Below, piece by piece: positions 11,276 through 22,750 of a stretch of 64,000 nucleotides of DNA. The notes beneath the pieces are model-generated. The model saw nothing but the letters and a program-made list of their open reading frames with translations, did no database searches and was not told the origin of the DNA. Position 1 is the stretch's first letter, and every line of letters begins with the position of its first letter. The position numbers and the translations under genes are program-made. Origin of the DNA: Euborellia annulipes (taxonomy: Eukaryota > Arthropoda > Insecta > Dermaptera > Anisolabididae); NCBI GenBank assembly GCA_023213315.1, contig JAKCPI010001756.1:186001-250000 (forward strand), given 5' to 3'.

Positions 11276-11425
11276 ATAATTAATTATAGAATAATAATTG
11301 TGAGATTTAATTTGAACTTTTCCTTTATTTTGCATTAACTCCGAATCTACTTGACGGATTTTTATGGGATTTTTTTTAATCTGTTAAAAATTTTACTAGC
11401 TTGGTTTTACGCTTTTGGTAAAAGA
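11276..11425 (+). repeat. Family A copy
   Basis: A near-complete copy: TTATAGAATAATAATTGTGA, then GATTTAATTTGAACTTTTCC, TTAACTCCGAATCTACTTGA and CGGATTTTTATGGGATT. It closely matches those at 16760 and 26325. Confidence 0.75.
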
Positions 11426-12270
11426 CATGTAAGGTGTATACAATGAAAAATTTTAAAAATATAATAAGTTAATATACATTTTTATATATTTTAGAAAAAA
11501 AAAAGATTTACTTTGTAAAAATAGCGATTACCAGAGAAAAAATGACTGCAGAGTGTATAAATTACACTAAACCCTATTTAAATCCCGCTATAATAAAATA
11601 AAATAAATATTTATTAAGCGAAATAGCCAAAAAAAAGTCTCTGCAATTTAATAGGGCATGTTGAGTTTTAACTCAATTTTTTTTTTGAATATTAATTTTA
11701 TCTTTAATTAAAAACACTATCTGATGTTTTAATATCATTATCGGTATTGGGTAATGATAAACTATGAATTTGTATTACTTCTGTAGATTATACATAAAAT
11801 GATAATTACATTTTTGAAGCCTGTAGTCTTTTTTTTCTAATTTAAATATTTACTCTCGAAAAGATTAGAAATAAATCAACAAAAGGTTTTTTTTTTAGAT
11901 TAAAATTAACTTCCCCTCGAGAGGCGAATGAACTTTCATCAATCGAACTGCCATCTTAAAAAAAAAAAAAAAAACAATTTTCGTATAGCTATTGGCACGT
12001 TGCTGCTACAGTATATTTTTTAATTAAAAAACCTTTTACTTTTTGCAATCTATCCCGTTAAAACCCCTCTTGAGTGCCAGACACACTCAAATCTGAATCA
12101 ATTTGATTAAAAATGAATTAAGGTATCTGTACTTAAAAAAACAACAAAATCAAAATTTGGTTTAAAAAAATTATTATGAAAAGCCTTATGAGAGATTTTA
12201 CACAGACAGAAAATTCTAGATAGGTAATGAAAAATACGGTTCTAAATTGTTAGAACATAAATTGATTCAG
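11426..12270. other. AT-rich, no gene seen
   Basis: A/T-rich sequence with poly-A and poly-T runs. No gene, tRNA or terminal inverted repeat is recognised. Confidence 0.5.
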
Positions 12271-12890
12271 AGTGCTGTAGGAAATAAATTTATTTAAGCT
12301 TTCGGCATACAGCCATCTTCAGAGCACTAAAAATCAAAAATAATATATAACAAAAATGAAAATAAAAGTAAAAAATAAATATATTAATATATTATCAAAA
12401 AAAGACTATCTGCTTCGCTTTGAAGCGCCTGCGCAGCGGAGCAAGCGCTTGTAGCTAGTCTTTTTTAAGCGGAGCGAGGGCTTGTAGCTAGACAAAAAAA
12501 AATAAAAAATAATAATATTATTATCAAAAAGGACGTTTTTCCGCCTATCTCTGACTATCAACGAGAGAGTTGTCATAGCTGACATACATCTAACATACAC
12601 CGGAAATGAATCGCTACCGCTTTATATATAGTAATATTCATATATAAGTTTTTCAGCAAAACTCTTTAAAAAAAAAAATTACTATCTGTTAATAATATTC
12701 GAATAACACATTGATCAAAGTTCACTTTCCCACTTATAGTTGACATGTTGATGTTTTTAATAATAAATAATTATTCAATAATAATAATGGCGCAGTCCTG
12801 ATTATTTCAATTCTTTTTTCTTATATTATATTTTTTTTAGTGCTCTGAAGATGGCTTAGCCGAAAGGTCAATAAATTTATGCCTCAGCAC
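12271..12890. mobile_element. Foldback element with hammerhead-like inverted ends
   Basis: The left end (12271-12328, read on minus) and right end (12839-12890, plus) are inverted copies carrying GTGCTCTGAAGATGGC...GCCGAAAG and, farther on, AGCAC. GTGCT can pair with AGCAC and GGC with GCC around CTGAAGA and GAAA, resembling a hammerhead ribozyme core of the type reported in Penelope-like elements. The interior has no coding sequence. It holds a GC-rich duplicated word (AGCGGAGC...GCTTGTAGCTAG) at 12415-12490. It is likely a non-autonomous or rearranged Penelope-type copy. Confidence 0.6.
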
Positions 12891-13119
12891 GTACTAATTC
12901 TCTTTTTATTTCACTTTTTGTGAATTATATATACCAATTTTATCGTGGTTTATATCTATGTTCTCACCATACCTCTTTTTATTTATTTATTTATTTTTTT
13001 TTTATTTTTTTTTTTTTGAAAAAAGAATTTATCAGTAAATAATGATTCTTTTAACTAACTCTTGTTAGGCTCATTCTCAGAAATCATTACACGATTATCA
13101 AAATTCCATTTTTAAGCAC

Positions 13120-13315
13120 ACTTTTTTCACATTCACACTCATACACACACATTTATAATTTATAATATCTATACAGGTATTTTTATTTAAGCCATTTGGT
13201 ATCCAAATGCCTTAAATAAAATCATCGGTCTGCTTAGTGTTAGAACCCGTCGCGGGTTCATTTGGTATAGAGGGTAGGCACGCTACCAACTACGCCAAGC
13301 CCGAGGGCCATTTAT
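13120..13315 (-). repeat. tRNA-derived SINE, copy 2
   Basis: The minus strand has GGGCTTGGCGTAGTTGGTAG as A-box region, a rearranged B-box area (CGACGGGTTCTAACACTAAG), the body word GGATACCAAATGGC, and the GTGTATGAGTGTGAATGTG tail. It is more diverged than the copy at 8570-8812. Confidence 0.65.
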
Positions 13316-14040
13316 GCCTTTCATCAATACAATGATGTGATAATGCACTTGCAATTTGCAATTTAATATTATATAGAGACCTCGCCATCATTAATTAATA
13401 CTTACACCCCCCCCCCTGGCAGGGTGTGGGTGGAGGAAATAAAAATTTTTATAAGATGAACTTTTTAATTAGGCTAAACCTTTTAGGCCTAATTCCAAAT
13501 TTTATTTTATGAGGGATAAATTTTTTTTTTTTTTTTGCCAGATAGCCAATCTAAAGTTAGAGATTAAATATTTAAAGAGTTTAGTGAATAAGTAAATATT
13601 TGAAAATTTTGTATTGTTTGAAATTACATATTAAATGTAGGGCTTACTTATTGTAGTCGCTTAAATTAGCTAGAAAAAAACAAACAAAAACAAATGTTTA
13701 CTTTTTGACTTTAGTTTGTTCTCAGTAAATGCAAACTGGGCACAAAAATAAACTTATTAGAGGGTTATTTATTGTACTAAACTCCGCCCAACCACAACTC
13801 CCCCCACTTTCATTCCATTGTTGGCTTTCTCTTCAGCCAGCATAGCCACAACTGCAAACACTCATTTAGTGTTTAGAAATAAAAAATTTTATTAAACAGC
13901 TAGTAAAATAAAAAGTAGCCACAAAAGAAAAGAATTAAAAAATAATTTTTTTTTTACGTTGGCAGAACTTGACAAAAAAAAAATACTTGTATTTTAGACT
14001 AAATATATATATATATCTAATAGAAAATATATTTGAGATT
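13316..14040. other. No recognisable gene
   Basis: AT-rich sequence with a C-run patch (about 13406-13420) and a GC-richer stretch near 13780-13860 (CCGCCCAACCACAACTCC). Nothing is recognised in either. Confidence 0.45.
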
Positions 14041-14610
14041 TTAAATAGTAGCTGTGAAGAAGGTCCAATTGTGAACCGAAAGGTCAATAACGAAACATCA
14101 TTAAAAAAAAAAAAAATGAAAATGCATAAAATTTGAAATCATTTTAAAATAAAGTCTAATAAAAAATAGTAGCTCTGAAGAAGGTCCAATGTAGAACCGA
14201 AACGTCATAAAAAAAATACATAAAACTGGACGAAAATTTTTTGAAAGTCTAATGAACAGACAAAATTTTATTGGAGTTTTAGCCTTGAAGATGTCCAATG
14301 CAGAACCGAAACGTCATTAAAAATACATAAAATTGGACGAAAATTATTTTAAAGTCTAATGAACAGACAAAATTCTATTGAAGTTTTTATTTAAGTAAGT
14401 AGCTCTGAAGACGGTTTAATTCAGAACCGAAAAGTCATTAAAAAAAAAATTAAAATACTTAAAGCTTGTCGAAAATGATTTAAAATTAAGACTAATGAAA
14501 GGAAAAAGTTATTTAATTGAAAATAGATATATGAAGAAGGTCCCAATGCAGATCCGAAACGTCATTAAAAAAAATTTAAATACATAAACTATGACGAAAA
14601 TGATCTTAAA
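14041..14610 (+). repeat. Five tandem units with hammerhead-like cores
   Basis: A unit of about 110-126 bases is repeated with cores starting at 14054, 14175, 14285, 14405 and 14531. The best unit reads CTGAAGAAGGTCC...GAACCGAAACGTC. GGT and ACC can pair as stem II, and GAAACGTC fits the 3' core plus a GUC cleavage triplet. Intervening sequence includes GGACGAAAAT and AGTCTAATGAACAGACAAAA. No convincing stem I was found, so catalysis is uncertain. Tandem Penelope-type terminal repeats are the most likely origin. Confidence 0.65.
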
Positions 14611-15221
14611 AAAATCCATTGAATTATTTATTTATTTATTTTTTAATCCCCTTTGATATTCATTCATGTCACCCTCTGGCTTCCATCTTTTTTTTTTTTT
14701 TTTTTTTGTCACTCAAATGAATAAAATATTAAATTTTGAATTGAACAATCAATATATAATATATATATTTTTTTTTCACGCCAATATGTCAATCAGTCTG
14801 TCAATTATTGAATTGATCATTTTAGAAGGAAAGAGACAGAGATTGATTGGTGTTAAAAAAAAAGATGGAGCTTAATAGCTAATAACTTCACACTTGATTG
14901 TTCACAATTAATCATTCCCTCTCTCTCTTTGATGATCGCTCACTTAGAAAATTAATTTAAATATCATTTAATAATACACCACCCCAAAAAAAAAAAGAAA
15001 TAAAATTCTGGAACCTCTCATCAAAAGAGGATGAAATTTAACTCGATAATCATGATTTTCTCAGCATCCTGTGGACCAAATCTTTTGAAACCCCACGGCA
15101 ATAATTAAGAGGTTCCTCTCAAACTGTGAATTGAATTTCATATAAATCCGATGAGTAGAAATGGGTTAACACAGACATTTAAATTTATTTTTTTAGCTAA
15201 TATATATTTTTTTGATATATT
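14611..15221. other. No gene; possible Family B flank
   Basis: A/T tracts, then a more complex block (15005-15170, with CTGGAACCTCTCATC and AAGAGGTTCCTCTC) directly upstream of a Family B copy. A distantly similar block precedes the Family B copy at 24797. Confidence 0.4.
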
Positions 15222-15370
15222 ATAATTTTTGCCATTTTTCTGATTAAAATGATATATAACACTTATATTTAAATTTATTGTAATCTGTTAAAAAAACGTA
15301 TTTTTCTTTTGAGGTGAGAAAGCGTCGTCCGCCATTGTTTTTTTTTTCATTAAATAAAATCACAACAATG
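15222..15370 (+). repeat. Family B copy
   Basis: It has GCCATTTTTCTGATTAAAAT, GATATATAACACTTATATTT, TTGAGGTGAGAAAGCGTCG and TCCGCCATTG, ending at AAAATCACAACAATG. Well preserved. Confidence 0.75.
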
Positions 15371-15689
15371 AATAAAAAATATATTTAATTTAAATAAATT
15401 TAAAATGAACAAAAAATATAATTAATTAATTAAATTTAAAATTTATACAAATTTCGGTTAATTTTTATTTTTATATTTGTAGATAATTTAATTAATAGTT
15501 CAGTAGTTGTAACACTATCCTAGTTTAGGGTTTAGCCTCTTTTACCTTTTTTAGAATAACTAGTGAAAGTTGATAGATCGTGTATTCTTTTTAAAAAATT
15601 TTCTTTTAGACACTCACTGTTCAATTAACTTAATTTTTTTTCAACAAAAAAAAAAAAAAAACCGATAATATATAACAACAATCAACTCA

Positions 15690-16390
15690 AGTAAGGTGGT
15701 ACTTTATTTGAAGATAAAAATTTAAAAAATCAAAATATCTCCTTAAATATTAATTTTATAAAAATTATGCACATATAAAAAATTGTTCTATTTATGATTC
15801 CGGACAAATTTTGTTTAAAAAATTTTTTTTATATCTCTTATCGTTTAGAAGATATAAAGAATTTTTAATTTAAACTCAACAATTAGAATAAAATTCTTTC
15901 TAGTTAATTAATGAAAATAATTTTTTAAAATTATTAATTAATTAATTTAATATTTAAAAACAAATGCCAATTAAATCATAAAAAGTTAAAAATCTCCCAA
16001 ACTATCAATTTTAGGGAAATAACACCCCAATATAAAATTATTCTATTTTTTATTTTAAACAATTTTTATTTGAAAAAAAAATTTATATCTCTTATCGTTT
16101 AGGAGATATAAAATGTTTTAGTTTAATTGAAAAAAAAATTCGAGAAATTAGAATAAAATTTATTTTAGCTAATTAATCAAAAATATTTTAATACTCGCTA
16201 CCGATTACTAACAAATTCCAAAGAGGTTCGAATGAGAAAAATCGAAATATCTCCTAAACTAGCAACTTTAGAGAATTTATACTCAAATACAAAAATGTTG
16301 AAATTTTGATTCCGAACAACATTTGTTTGAAAAATTTTTTTATATCTTTAATTTTTTTTTTTTATAGGAAATTTCATTTTGAACAATAAG
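15690..16390 (+). repeat. Family C cluster, three units
   Basis: Three consecutive diverged units of roughly 230-270 bases. Each has AAAATATCTCC, then TTGTTCTATTT and CAATTTTTGTTTGAAAAA, and ends in TATATCTCTTATCGTTTAG. The third carries TTCCAAAGAGGTTCGAAT. The units have no coding content. Confidence 0.65.
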
Positions 16391-16759
16391 AAAAGAATTT
16401 TTAAACATTCTTTTAGTTGTCGATTTTCGTTCAGTTCACTTTGTCTCCCAACCCTCAATTCATGTTTATGTTTATTAAGAAATTCCTTCTCTTTTGAAAG
16501 GAAAATATTTCCGTTATCTCTCTCTCTTCCTTTCATTCTATCTGACAAAAGAGCGAAATCAAGAGATATGAATTTCATGTTCTCGTTTTAAGACAAGACA
16601 GAATTGATTTGAATTTATGTAAAATATGCAAAAAAAAAAAAAAATAAAATCGATGATATGGTCTTAAACAATTTGATCCCCAAATGGGGTCCAGGCGAAA
16701 AAGAAAAAAAAGTTTTTACAAATTAAATTTATTCCCATATAAAAGACAAAAATTAAAAG

Positions 16760-16940
16760 ATTAATATATTTAATTAGTTATAGAATAATAATTGTGAGAT
16801 TTAATTTTACTTTTTCCTTTTTACGGTTTTAACTCCGAAACTACTTGACGGATTTTTATGGGCTTTTTTTAATATATACAGAATTTTTACTAGGATGGTT
16901 TTCGGCTAGACTTTATTATTGGAAAAACTTATTTAGGATA
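16760..16940 (+). repeat. Family A copy, long form
   Basis: It has TTATAGAATAATAATTGTGA, AACTCCGAAACTACTTGACG, GATTTTTATGGGC, and then a 3' extension (TTTTTACTAGGATGG, AAACTTATTTAGGATATCT). The extension is also present at 11390-11430 and 26435-26500. Confidence 0.75.
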
Positions 16941-17036
16941 TCTCTAACTAGCCGAAAATTTTGTGAAATCGATGTTTGATGGAAATTCATAGTGATGATA
17001 ATTTGCAGACCAAATTTATTTAGAATCGCTAATGAT

Positions 17037-17067
17037 AACGTTTCGAAGTCGAAAACTCCTTCTTCAG
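17037..17067 (-). other. Isolated hammerhead-like core
   Basis: On the minus strand CTGAAGA is followed by GGAG...CTTC (a possible 4-bp stem II) and then GAAACGTT. The GTT triplet is a permissible but poor cleavage site. No tandem partner was seen nearby. It is probably a remnant of a Penelope-type terminal repeat. Confidence 0.4.
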
Positions 17068-17224
17068 AAGTCAATTCAATTTCTGCATTATTCTGAGAAG
17101 GAGTTTAAAATGTCGAGTGATTTCCAATTTTTCACTAAATTGTCACATAAATTCACAAAAAATATATTTATTCTTATCCAATTTTATATATTTTTTTAAA
17201 CTTTAATAAGAAACGATGCCATTT

Positions 17225-17350
17225 TAAAAATTGACCCAGTTGGTTATCGAATCCGGATCATCCAATTTGTAACAATGAATGATTGAGTGCATCGCGGTGA
17301 GGGCTAAGTGCGATGATCCGGGTTCGATTCCAGGCTGGAACAATTTTTTT
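17225..17350 (+). repeat. Family E tRNA-like fragment with T tail
   Basis: A B box (GGGTTCGATTCCAGGCTGG) lies at about 17321-17339, followed by AACAATTTTTTTTT. An earlier A-box-like segment (CCCAGTTGGTTATCGAATCC) precedes it. GATCATCC and its complement GATGATCC flank a possible stem. Confidence 0.5.
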
Positions 17351-18094
17351 TTCAAGCATTTGGATTAATAATTATATTTTTATTATTTTCCCTACTTTGG
17401 CATCAAAACTGTGAGTGTTAGTAACCGTTTGTTAAAGAAAATTAATTGATGAGTGTCAATTAAAGTAAAAAACGAAACGTTATAAAATTTAGGTGAATAT
17501 AGAAAAAAAAAATTAACTGCGTTTTTATTTTAAAATTTAACACTTTTTATATTATTTTTATTATTTTTTTTAATAGGAAATGAAAAATGCGAATGAATTT
17601 TTTTTTTATCGTTCTTCTTAGGCGCCTGGCCGATGATCATCAGATCAAAAGGTCAAATTCATAATTCTGATAAAAAAATAAAATCTCGCGCCCTTGAAAT
17701 GAGAATTTTTTTTTCTCTAATATTTAATCGCAAAATTATTAAATAAAGCGGTCAAGTTTAACATAATGAATTACAAATTACTTGCGCAGATTATGGGAAT
17801 GCAATTTTATCTAATAATAATAATAATAAATTATTATATAGGCCTACATAAGGTTATTTGATAAAACTTTTGCAATCGTGCAAAGAAATTTATTTATTTA
17901 TTTTATTTTATCTAGATTAAAATTTTTTCGTTTTTATACTATCTGATTTATACAAAGTGTATCTTGGATTTCTGTTTAAAACTAATTAATAAAATTTATT
18001 TTTTATAACTAAATTTTTCATTTCCACACACTAAACGAGTGTTTATAAAAATCAAAACTAGCCTTGAACCATCTACGTAAAATTCTCTATATAA
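17351..18094. other. No recognisable gene
   Basis: A/T-rich sequence with a short patch (17620-17660, CTTAGGCGCCTGGCCGATGA). No supported feature. Confidence 0.45.
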
Positions 18095-18215
18095 TGAAAA
18101 AAAACCCTATAAAAATCCGTCAACTAATTTCCGAGAAAATAAGATAAAAAGAAAAAAAATTAAAAAAAAAATTAAATCTCACAAATATTATTCACTAATT
18201 AAACATATAAATTAA
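18095..18215 (-). repeat. Family A copy
   Basis: The minus strand shows TTAATTAGTGAATAATATTT, TGTGAGATTTAATTTTT, then TTGACGGATTTTTATAGGG. It is typical of the inverted copies. Confidence 0.65.
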
Positions 18216-19258
18216 ATTTTCAATTTCAATTTTTTCTCTCTTTATAGATGCAGTATCCTTTAAGGGGTAGAGAGGGAAAGGGGTTCTTTAATACAATATT
18301 TATACGGGCTAGTTGCATTTGGTGTGTGCCTCCGTGTCTAGACAAGTGGACAAGTAGAATTTTTTGAACGAAAAAGACAGAAGAGGAACTTCTAACTCCA
18401 AATTTAAGCAACGGGGAGATGTCTCCCAAGCAGCATTTTCCGTAAGAATTACTAGCATAAAGTTTTTTTTACCTTTGGAGAGGAAAAATGTAGTTAATTA
18501 AACTTATTTATGGAACTTTTTAGTAATAATTCCCTTTAAAGTAAATAGTACAGGAAAAATAACGTTATTTTTACTACCAAATTAAACTTCAAAGTTGTCT
18601 ACCTAATGGTAATATTCATAGGTAAATATTTGGTGAAATTTACTCAAAGAATTTACTTATAAGTTTTTTTTACTCAAAAGTAAAAATGTTAGTAGCGCTA
18701 CCGTGGCAAATATTACTTTAAAATAAAAATTACTTTCAAGTAATAAAATCAAGTAGCAGCTACCACTTTGTTACGGTAAAAGTGATAAAATTACGACGTA
18801 ATTTCTGAAGTTATTTTCCCATAAAAAAAACCCTTTAATATAACCTATAAGTAAGTCTCACCTAAAATAACTTATAAAAATAACTAAAAGGTAATATTTA
18901 CGACAGAATTTTACCAGAAAGTAATTTTTACGAAATGGTTATATTAGTCTAAAGGGACCTTTTGTTTAAGATATTTAGTTAAGAAAAATGATAGACAACA
19001 CTTTCTTATCAGAAAAAAAATTTTTTTGTTATTCCTCGACATTTTATAGACTATTTTAAAGAAATTTGGTAAGATTTCTTGCAAGTGATCGGAATGAAAT
19101 AGAAGAGTTAACAAAAAATTTTTATTAGAAAAAATTTGAAAAAATGAGCTTTAACTAACCAAGAAACATTATTTTTAGGAAAAAAATAATTTCTAAATTA
19201 TTTTAGGTCTATTATTTGACTTTGTGTCCATTTTAATTGCCAAAGGGTGTGCATTGGG

Positions 19259-19631
19259 CAGAGTTGGGTTTTATACACAATTTTGCAGTTTTATACAAAA
19301 ATTGCGGATAAAACTTGTATAAAACGTATAAAATGTATAAAACTTGGATGCGCATGCGCAAACCCGACGAGAAAGGAAGTTCAAATAAAATTTCATTTTT
19401 CAATTATTAACATTTTGATTATATTATTCACTAATTATAAAGCAAACAACATCGTCAATGCTTTAGAACATTATAAAATATGAAAAGTTTTTAAGCTGTT
19501 TTTTCAGGGGGAGAGGGTTGGTTTTTTACAGTTTTATACCTTTTATACATCGGCATAGTTTGATCCGCGATAGTTTTATACATGTATAAAACCATGCATT
19601 ATACTCGGCGGGATAAAACTTGCCAACTCTG
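19259..19631. mobile_element. hAT-type MITE with perfect 8-bp target duplication
   Basis: The termini CAGAGTTGGGTTTTATAC (left) and the complement of ATAAAACTTGCCAACTCTG (right) are inverted. GCATTGGG occurs immediately outside both ends (19251-19258 and 19632-19639). An 8-bp duplication with CAGAG...CTCTG ends is typical of the hAT superfamily. Both subterminal regions repeat TTTTATAC / GTATAAAA words. The 373-bp length and lack of a transposase make it non-autonomous. Confidence 0.9.
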
Positions 19632-19741
19632 GCATTGGGGCGACGGGAGTTAAATTTAAAAATCCTTCTCTTTTAGCCAATATTTATTAAATACAATTTA
19701 TTTATTAAAATATATAAATAATATAATATTTATTAAATAAT

Positions 19742-19744
<3 letters not shown>

Positions 19745-19785
<41 letters not shown>
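19745..19785. repeat. (AT)n microsatellite
   Basis: About 20 uninterrupted AT dinucleotides. Confidence 0.95.
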
Positions 19786-19789
<4 letters not shown>

Positions 19790-20269
19790 GATTATGGCGC
19801 GGCTTCGCCATCCCATCAGGGGTACGAACCTAAGCAATCTTTGTGAATGTAATCTGATAAATTAGTGGTAAATTCCCCTGGCTTTTATCTGAATTTATAA
19901 ATAAATAATTTTATACTTCGTTATTTATATTTATAAATTAAATCCTAACCCCTGAAATTTTTTTTTTTTTAGTGATTAAAGTTCTGTGTCTGCCATTTCG
20001 AAATTATTTCAAAATATACCTTTTCTTGAGAGAATTTTTTCGACTTATAGGTGAATAAAGCAACTATAAAGTGTAAAAGAGACGTTTTTGAATCGTTACG
20101 CTGACTTTTAAGTCATTTTTTCATAGTAATATTTGTCACTGTAGAGTAAAAATGTCTCTTCAGTATTTTTTTAAGGAATTCTTACTATAAAAATAGTCAA
20201 AATGACTTAAAAGTGAAAAATAATACTTTAAAGTAATATTTAAATAAAGATGTCGTATTGTATAATGGT

Positions 20270-20520
20270 TAAATACACTGTTAAAAATTTTCGAGCCAGA
20301 TTCATACACATGTATAGGAAGTCTGTTACACAAACTGTTTATGAATATTCATTTTGGGTATATGAGAAAGGTCATATACCAAAAATGAATTTTCACAAAC
20401 CCAGATATGAAATTTTTCATATTCGGGTATATGAAAAAATTCATTTTCGGGTATGTGAATAAATTCATTTTTGGTATATGAAATTTAAATTACGGGTTTA
20501 TGAGAAATAATATACTTTTT
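20270..20520. repeat. Cluster of short direct and inverted words
   Basis: Words such as GGGTATATGA, CATATACC and TTCATTTT recur in both orientations, giving several small hairpins. A 70-codon open frame across it is a by-product of the repeats. Confidence 0.5.
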
Positions 20521-20536
20521 TGTGAAAAATGAAAGT

Positions 20537-20671
20537 AGGAGAACTTTTAATTATAGACCACATATTTGTATTAAATATTTATTAAAAATATATAAATACT
20601 GTACAAATATATATATATATTTTTAATAAATATTTAATACAAATATGTGGTCTATAATTAAAAATTCTCCT
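20537..20671. repeat. 135-bp near-perfect palindrome
   Basis: AGGAGAACTTTTAATTATAG at the left is mirrored by TATAATTAAAAATTCTCCT at the right. Between them, GACCACATATTTGTATTAAA and its complement continue the arms to a small centre near 20605. It can fold into a long hairpin. It may be a foldback MITE, but no target duplication was found. Confidence 0.8.
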
Positions 20672-21568
20672 AATAATAATATTTCAAACCACAAAAGCTT
20701 TAATAAACAAAAATTAAAGTCCTTACGAGTTTATAGTTTTGAGGGAAAGTGAGTGGTCTAGGTGAAATAATAGTTTTTTTTATTTATTTTATTTTTTATT
20801 TATTAAAAAAAAATTATATTATATTAAAATATACAATTTTACTAAATAATAAAACAAATTAAAGTATTAAAATAATAAATTTGTATCAAAAAATAAATTT
20901 TTATACATTTCCAAGTAAATTAAACACAAATACAAATCATTTTAATAATTTAGGTAATACAAAAAATATGTCGATTTTCATCTTCTTTGAGAAGTAATAA
21001 AGAGTTACATTTCATTTGCAGTATGATTGGAGTTTATTCCCTGGTTGGAGACTAACCTCACCTGAAAAATGACAAACAATAATTGATTTGAAATTGAGAA
21101 AAAAAAAAATTTCAATGAAAAAATTCAAATTCAATACTTACGATTTTGTTAGTAAAATGTTCCTATTTCAATATATTGATTAAATATTTATATTTCATTT
21201 TAAATAATAATACACTTTCAATTATCTATGCGTTAAATCAGCTACTTCAAAAACAGAATTTGGTGCCAACCTGGTGCCAACCTAACCAATTTCTTGTATA
21301 TTTTAAAATTAATTATTTTGGTGAAATTGTTAATTTTAATTTTAATTTCTATAGCTATTTAGTTGAATTACTTTATAAAAATTATTTAATTAGTATGACT
21401 TCATAAATATTTAAATAGTTTAGAGCGCGAATTTCAAACCAGAATTTAATCAATATAGATTTTGGAAATGAATTTTAAAAGAATAATTTCAAGTTTCCTT
21501 AAAATAATTATAAAATAATACTAATAAAAATTCCTTGAGGTAGTCGAGTTATTTGAGAAAGTTTAGAC

Positions 21569-21620
21569 CAGTGATTCTCAACTTGTCGCGGTACACTTTT
21601 AACGATTTCAAAATTTGGCG
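21569..21620 (+). repeat. Solo hAT-like terminus
   Basis: CAGTGATTCTCAACTTG followed by TCGCGGTACAC resembles the 5' end of a large group of hAT elements. No inverted partner was found in this window, so it is probably a truncated end. Confidence 0.4.
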
Positions 21621-21639
21621 GCACACAAAGAAAAAGATA

Positions 21640-21870
21640 AGTTTAAAAGTTGGTAATTTGTTCATAAACTTTTATATTAATTTTAATTCACATTCTAGGT
21701 GTATTAAAATTAAACTACGAAAGTATGTGAAAAAAGAAGGAAAATTCATATTTTTTTTAAAGCGATACTTATTCATATACTTGTATATTAATTTTAACTC
21801 ATATCCTAGGTCTATTAAAATTAAACCACCAAAGTTTATGAGATATGAATGAAAATTCATATTTTTTTTT
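21640..21870 (+). repeat. Tandem pair of about 122 bp
   Basis: TATATTAATTTTAA, then ATTAAAATTAAAC and GAAAATTCATATTTTTTTT occur twice in the same order (about 21660-21770 and 21783-21870). Confidence 0.6.
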
Positions 21871-22704
21871 ACAGTGTAATAATAACCTCCCAATTAATGA
21901 AATAAACAATAATTTTGGATAAATAAAGACCATTACTTACAAACTTATGTAAATTTGTACCTACAAAATAATTAAACATGATTATTAGCCGTTTTTTTGA
22001 AAATGTTGGTTTTATTTATTTTGACATTTATAAAAAAATATTCGTAAAACTACATATTTGTTAGGGCGCACAATTTTATACGAAGTATAATCATTATATT
22101 TATCAAAAAAATTTCGAGCGTTTGTATTTTCTTCCAATCCATGTCCTCTTTCGCCTGTGAATAAAATTTAACATTTTTCGGCCATCTTCTTTTACCATTA
22201 AAATAGACATATTTCTTGGTTAACTTGCATGATGCCATTTCTTTAAAATAATTTCCGAATATAAACGAATGGAAAGCCGAGGTTCAACTAACGAATAATT
22301 GGGAAAAATTACCAAACCTTCACGTAACCATTATGTACCTATTACGAATCTGTAACGTGATTATTACCGTTCCAGCTAAAGTTTTTGTGTGGTAAAAAAG
22401 ACCACAATCCTATTCCCCACTTTGGGAATTATCCAGTATTCATACCGAAATAAATACGTTGCGCTCTCTGGTAAAAATTACTTTGAAGTTAACTTCAAGG
22501 TAACAGTGTAGTCATTTAAACTTTAAATGCTGCTTGGGCTTAGAGCCCAAATGGGTTTGCTGCATGCCTTCAGTACAACGCATTTTTTTTTTTTTTTGTA
22601 TTTTATAAAACCCTTGAAGAAATAAAGTGGCCGTAGTTTATAAACAATAAATGGAAGGAGCAGGCAGCAGGTTATCTTTCTCTTCGAAATAACACACTCT
22701 ATTC

Positions 22705-22750
22705 AGGTAACAGTTTCGGCTTTAATTAAATAAGGCCGAAACTGTTACCT
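22705..22750. repeat. Perfect 16-bp inverted repeat
   Basis: AGGTAACAGTTTCGGC and its exact complement are separated by a 14-bp AT-rich loop. It lies between the CCCAAGCAGC-bounded region and the next inverted repeat. Confidence 0.8.

Larger units (their letters stand above)
18425..22538. mobile_element. Putative DNA transposon bounded by 14-bp inverted repeats
   Basis: CCCAAGCAGCATTT at 18425-18438 has a perfect inverted match at 22525-22538. Both ends are followed internally by many short words built from TTACTTT, AAGTAA and GGTAAAA-type sequence (18445-18960, 20030-20245 and 22460-22510), as expected for subterminal transposase-binding repeats. No transposase ORF is visible. A hAT MITE (19259-19631), a 135-bp palindrome (20537-20671) and a 122-bp tandem pair (21640-21870) lie inside. 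No target-site duplication was found, so the two ends might belong to separate insertions. Confidence 0.5.
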
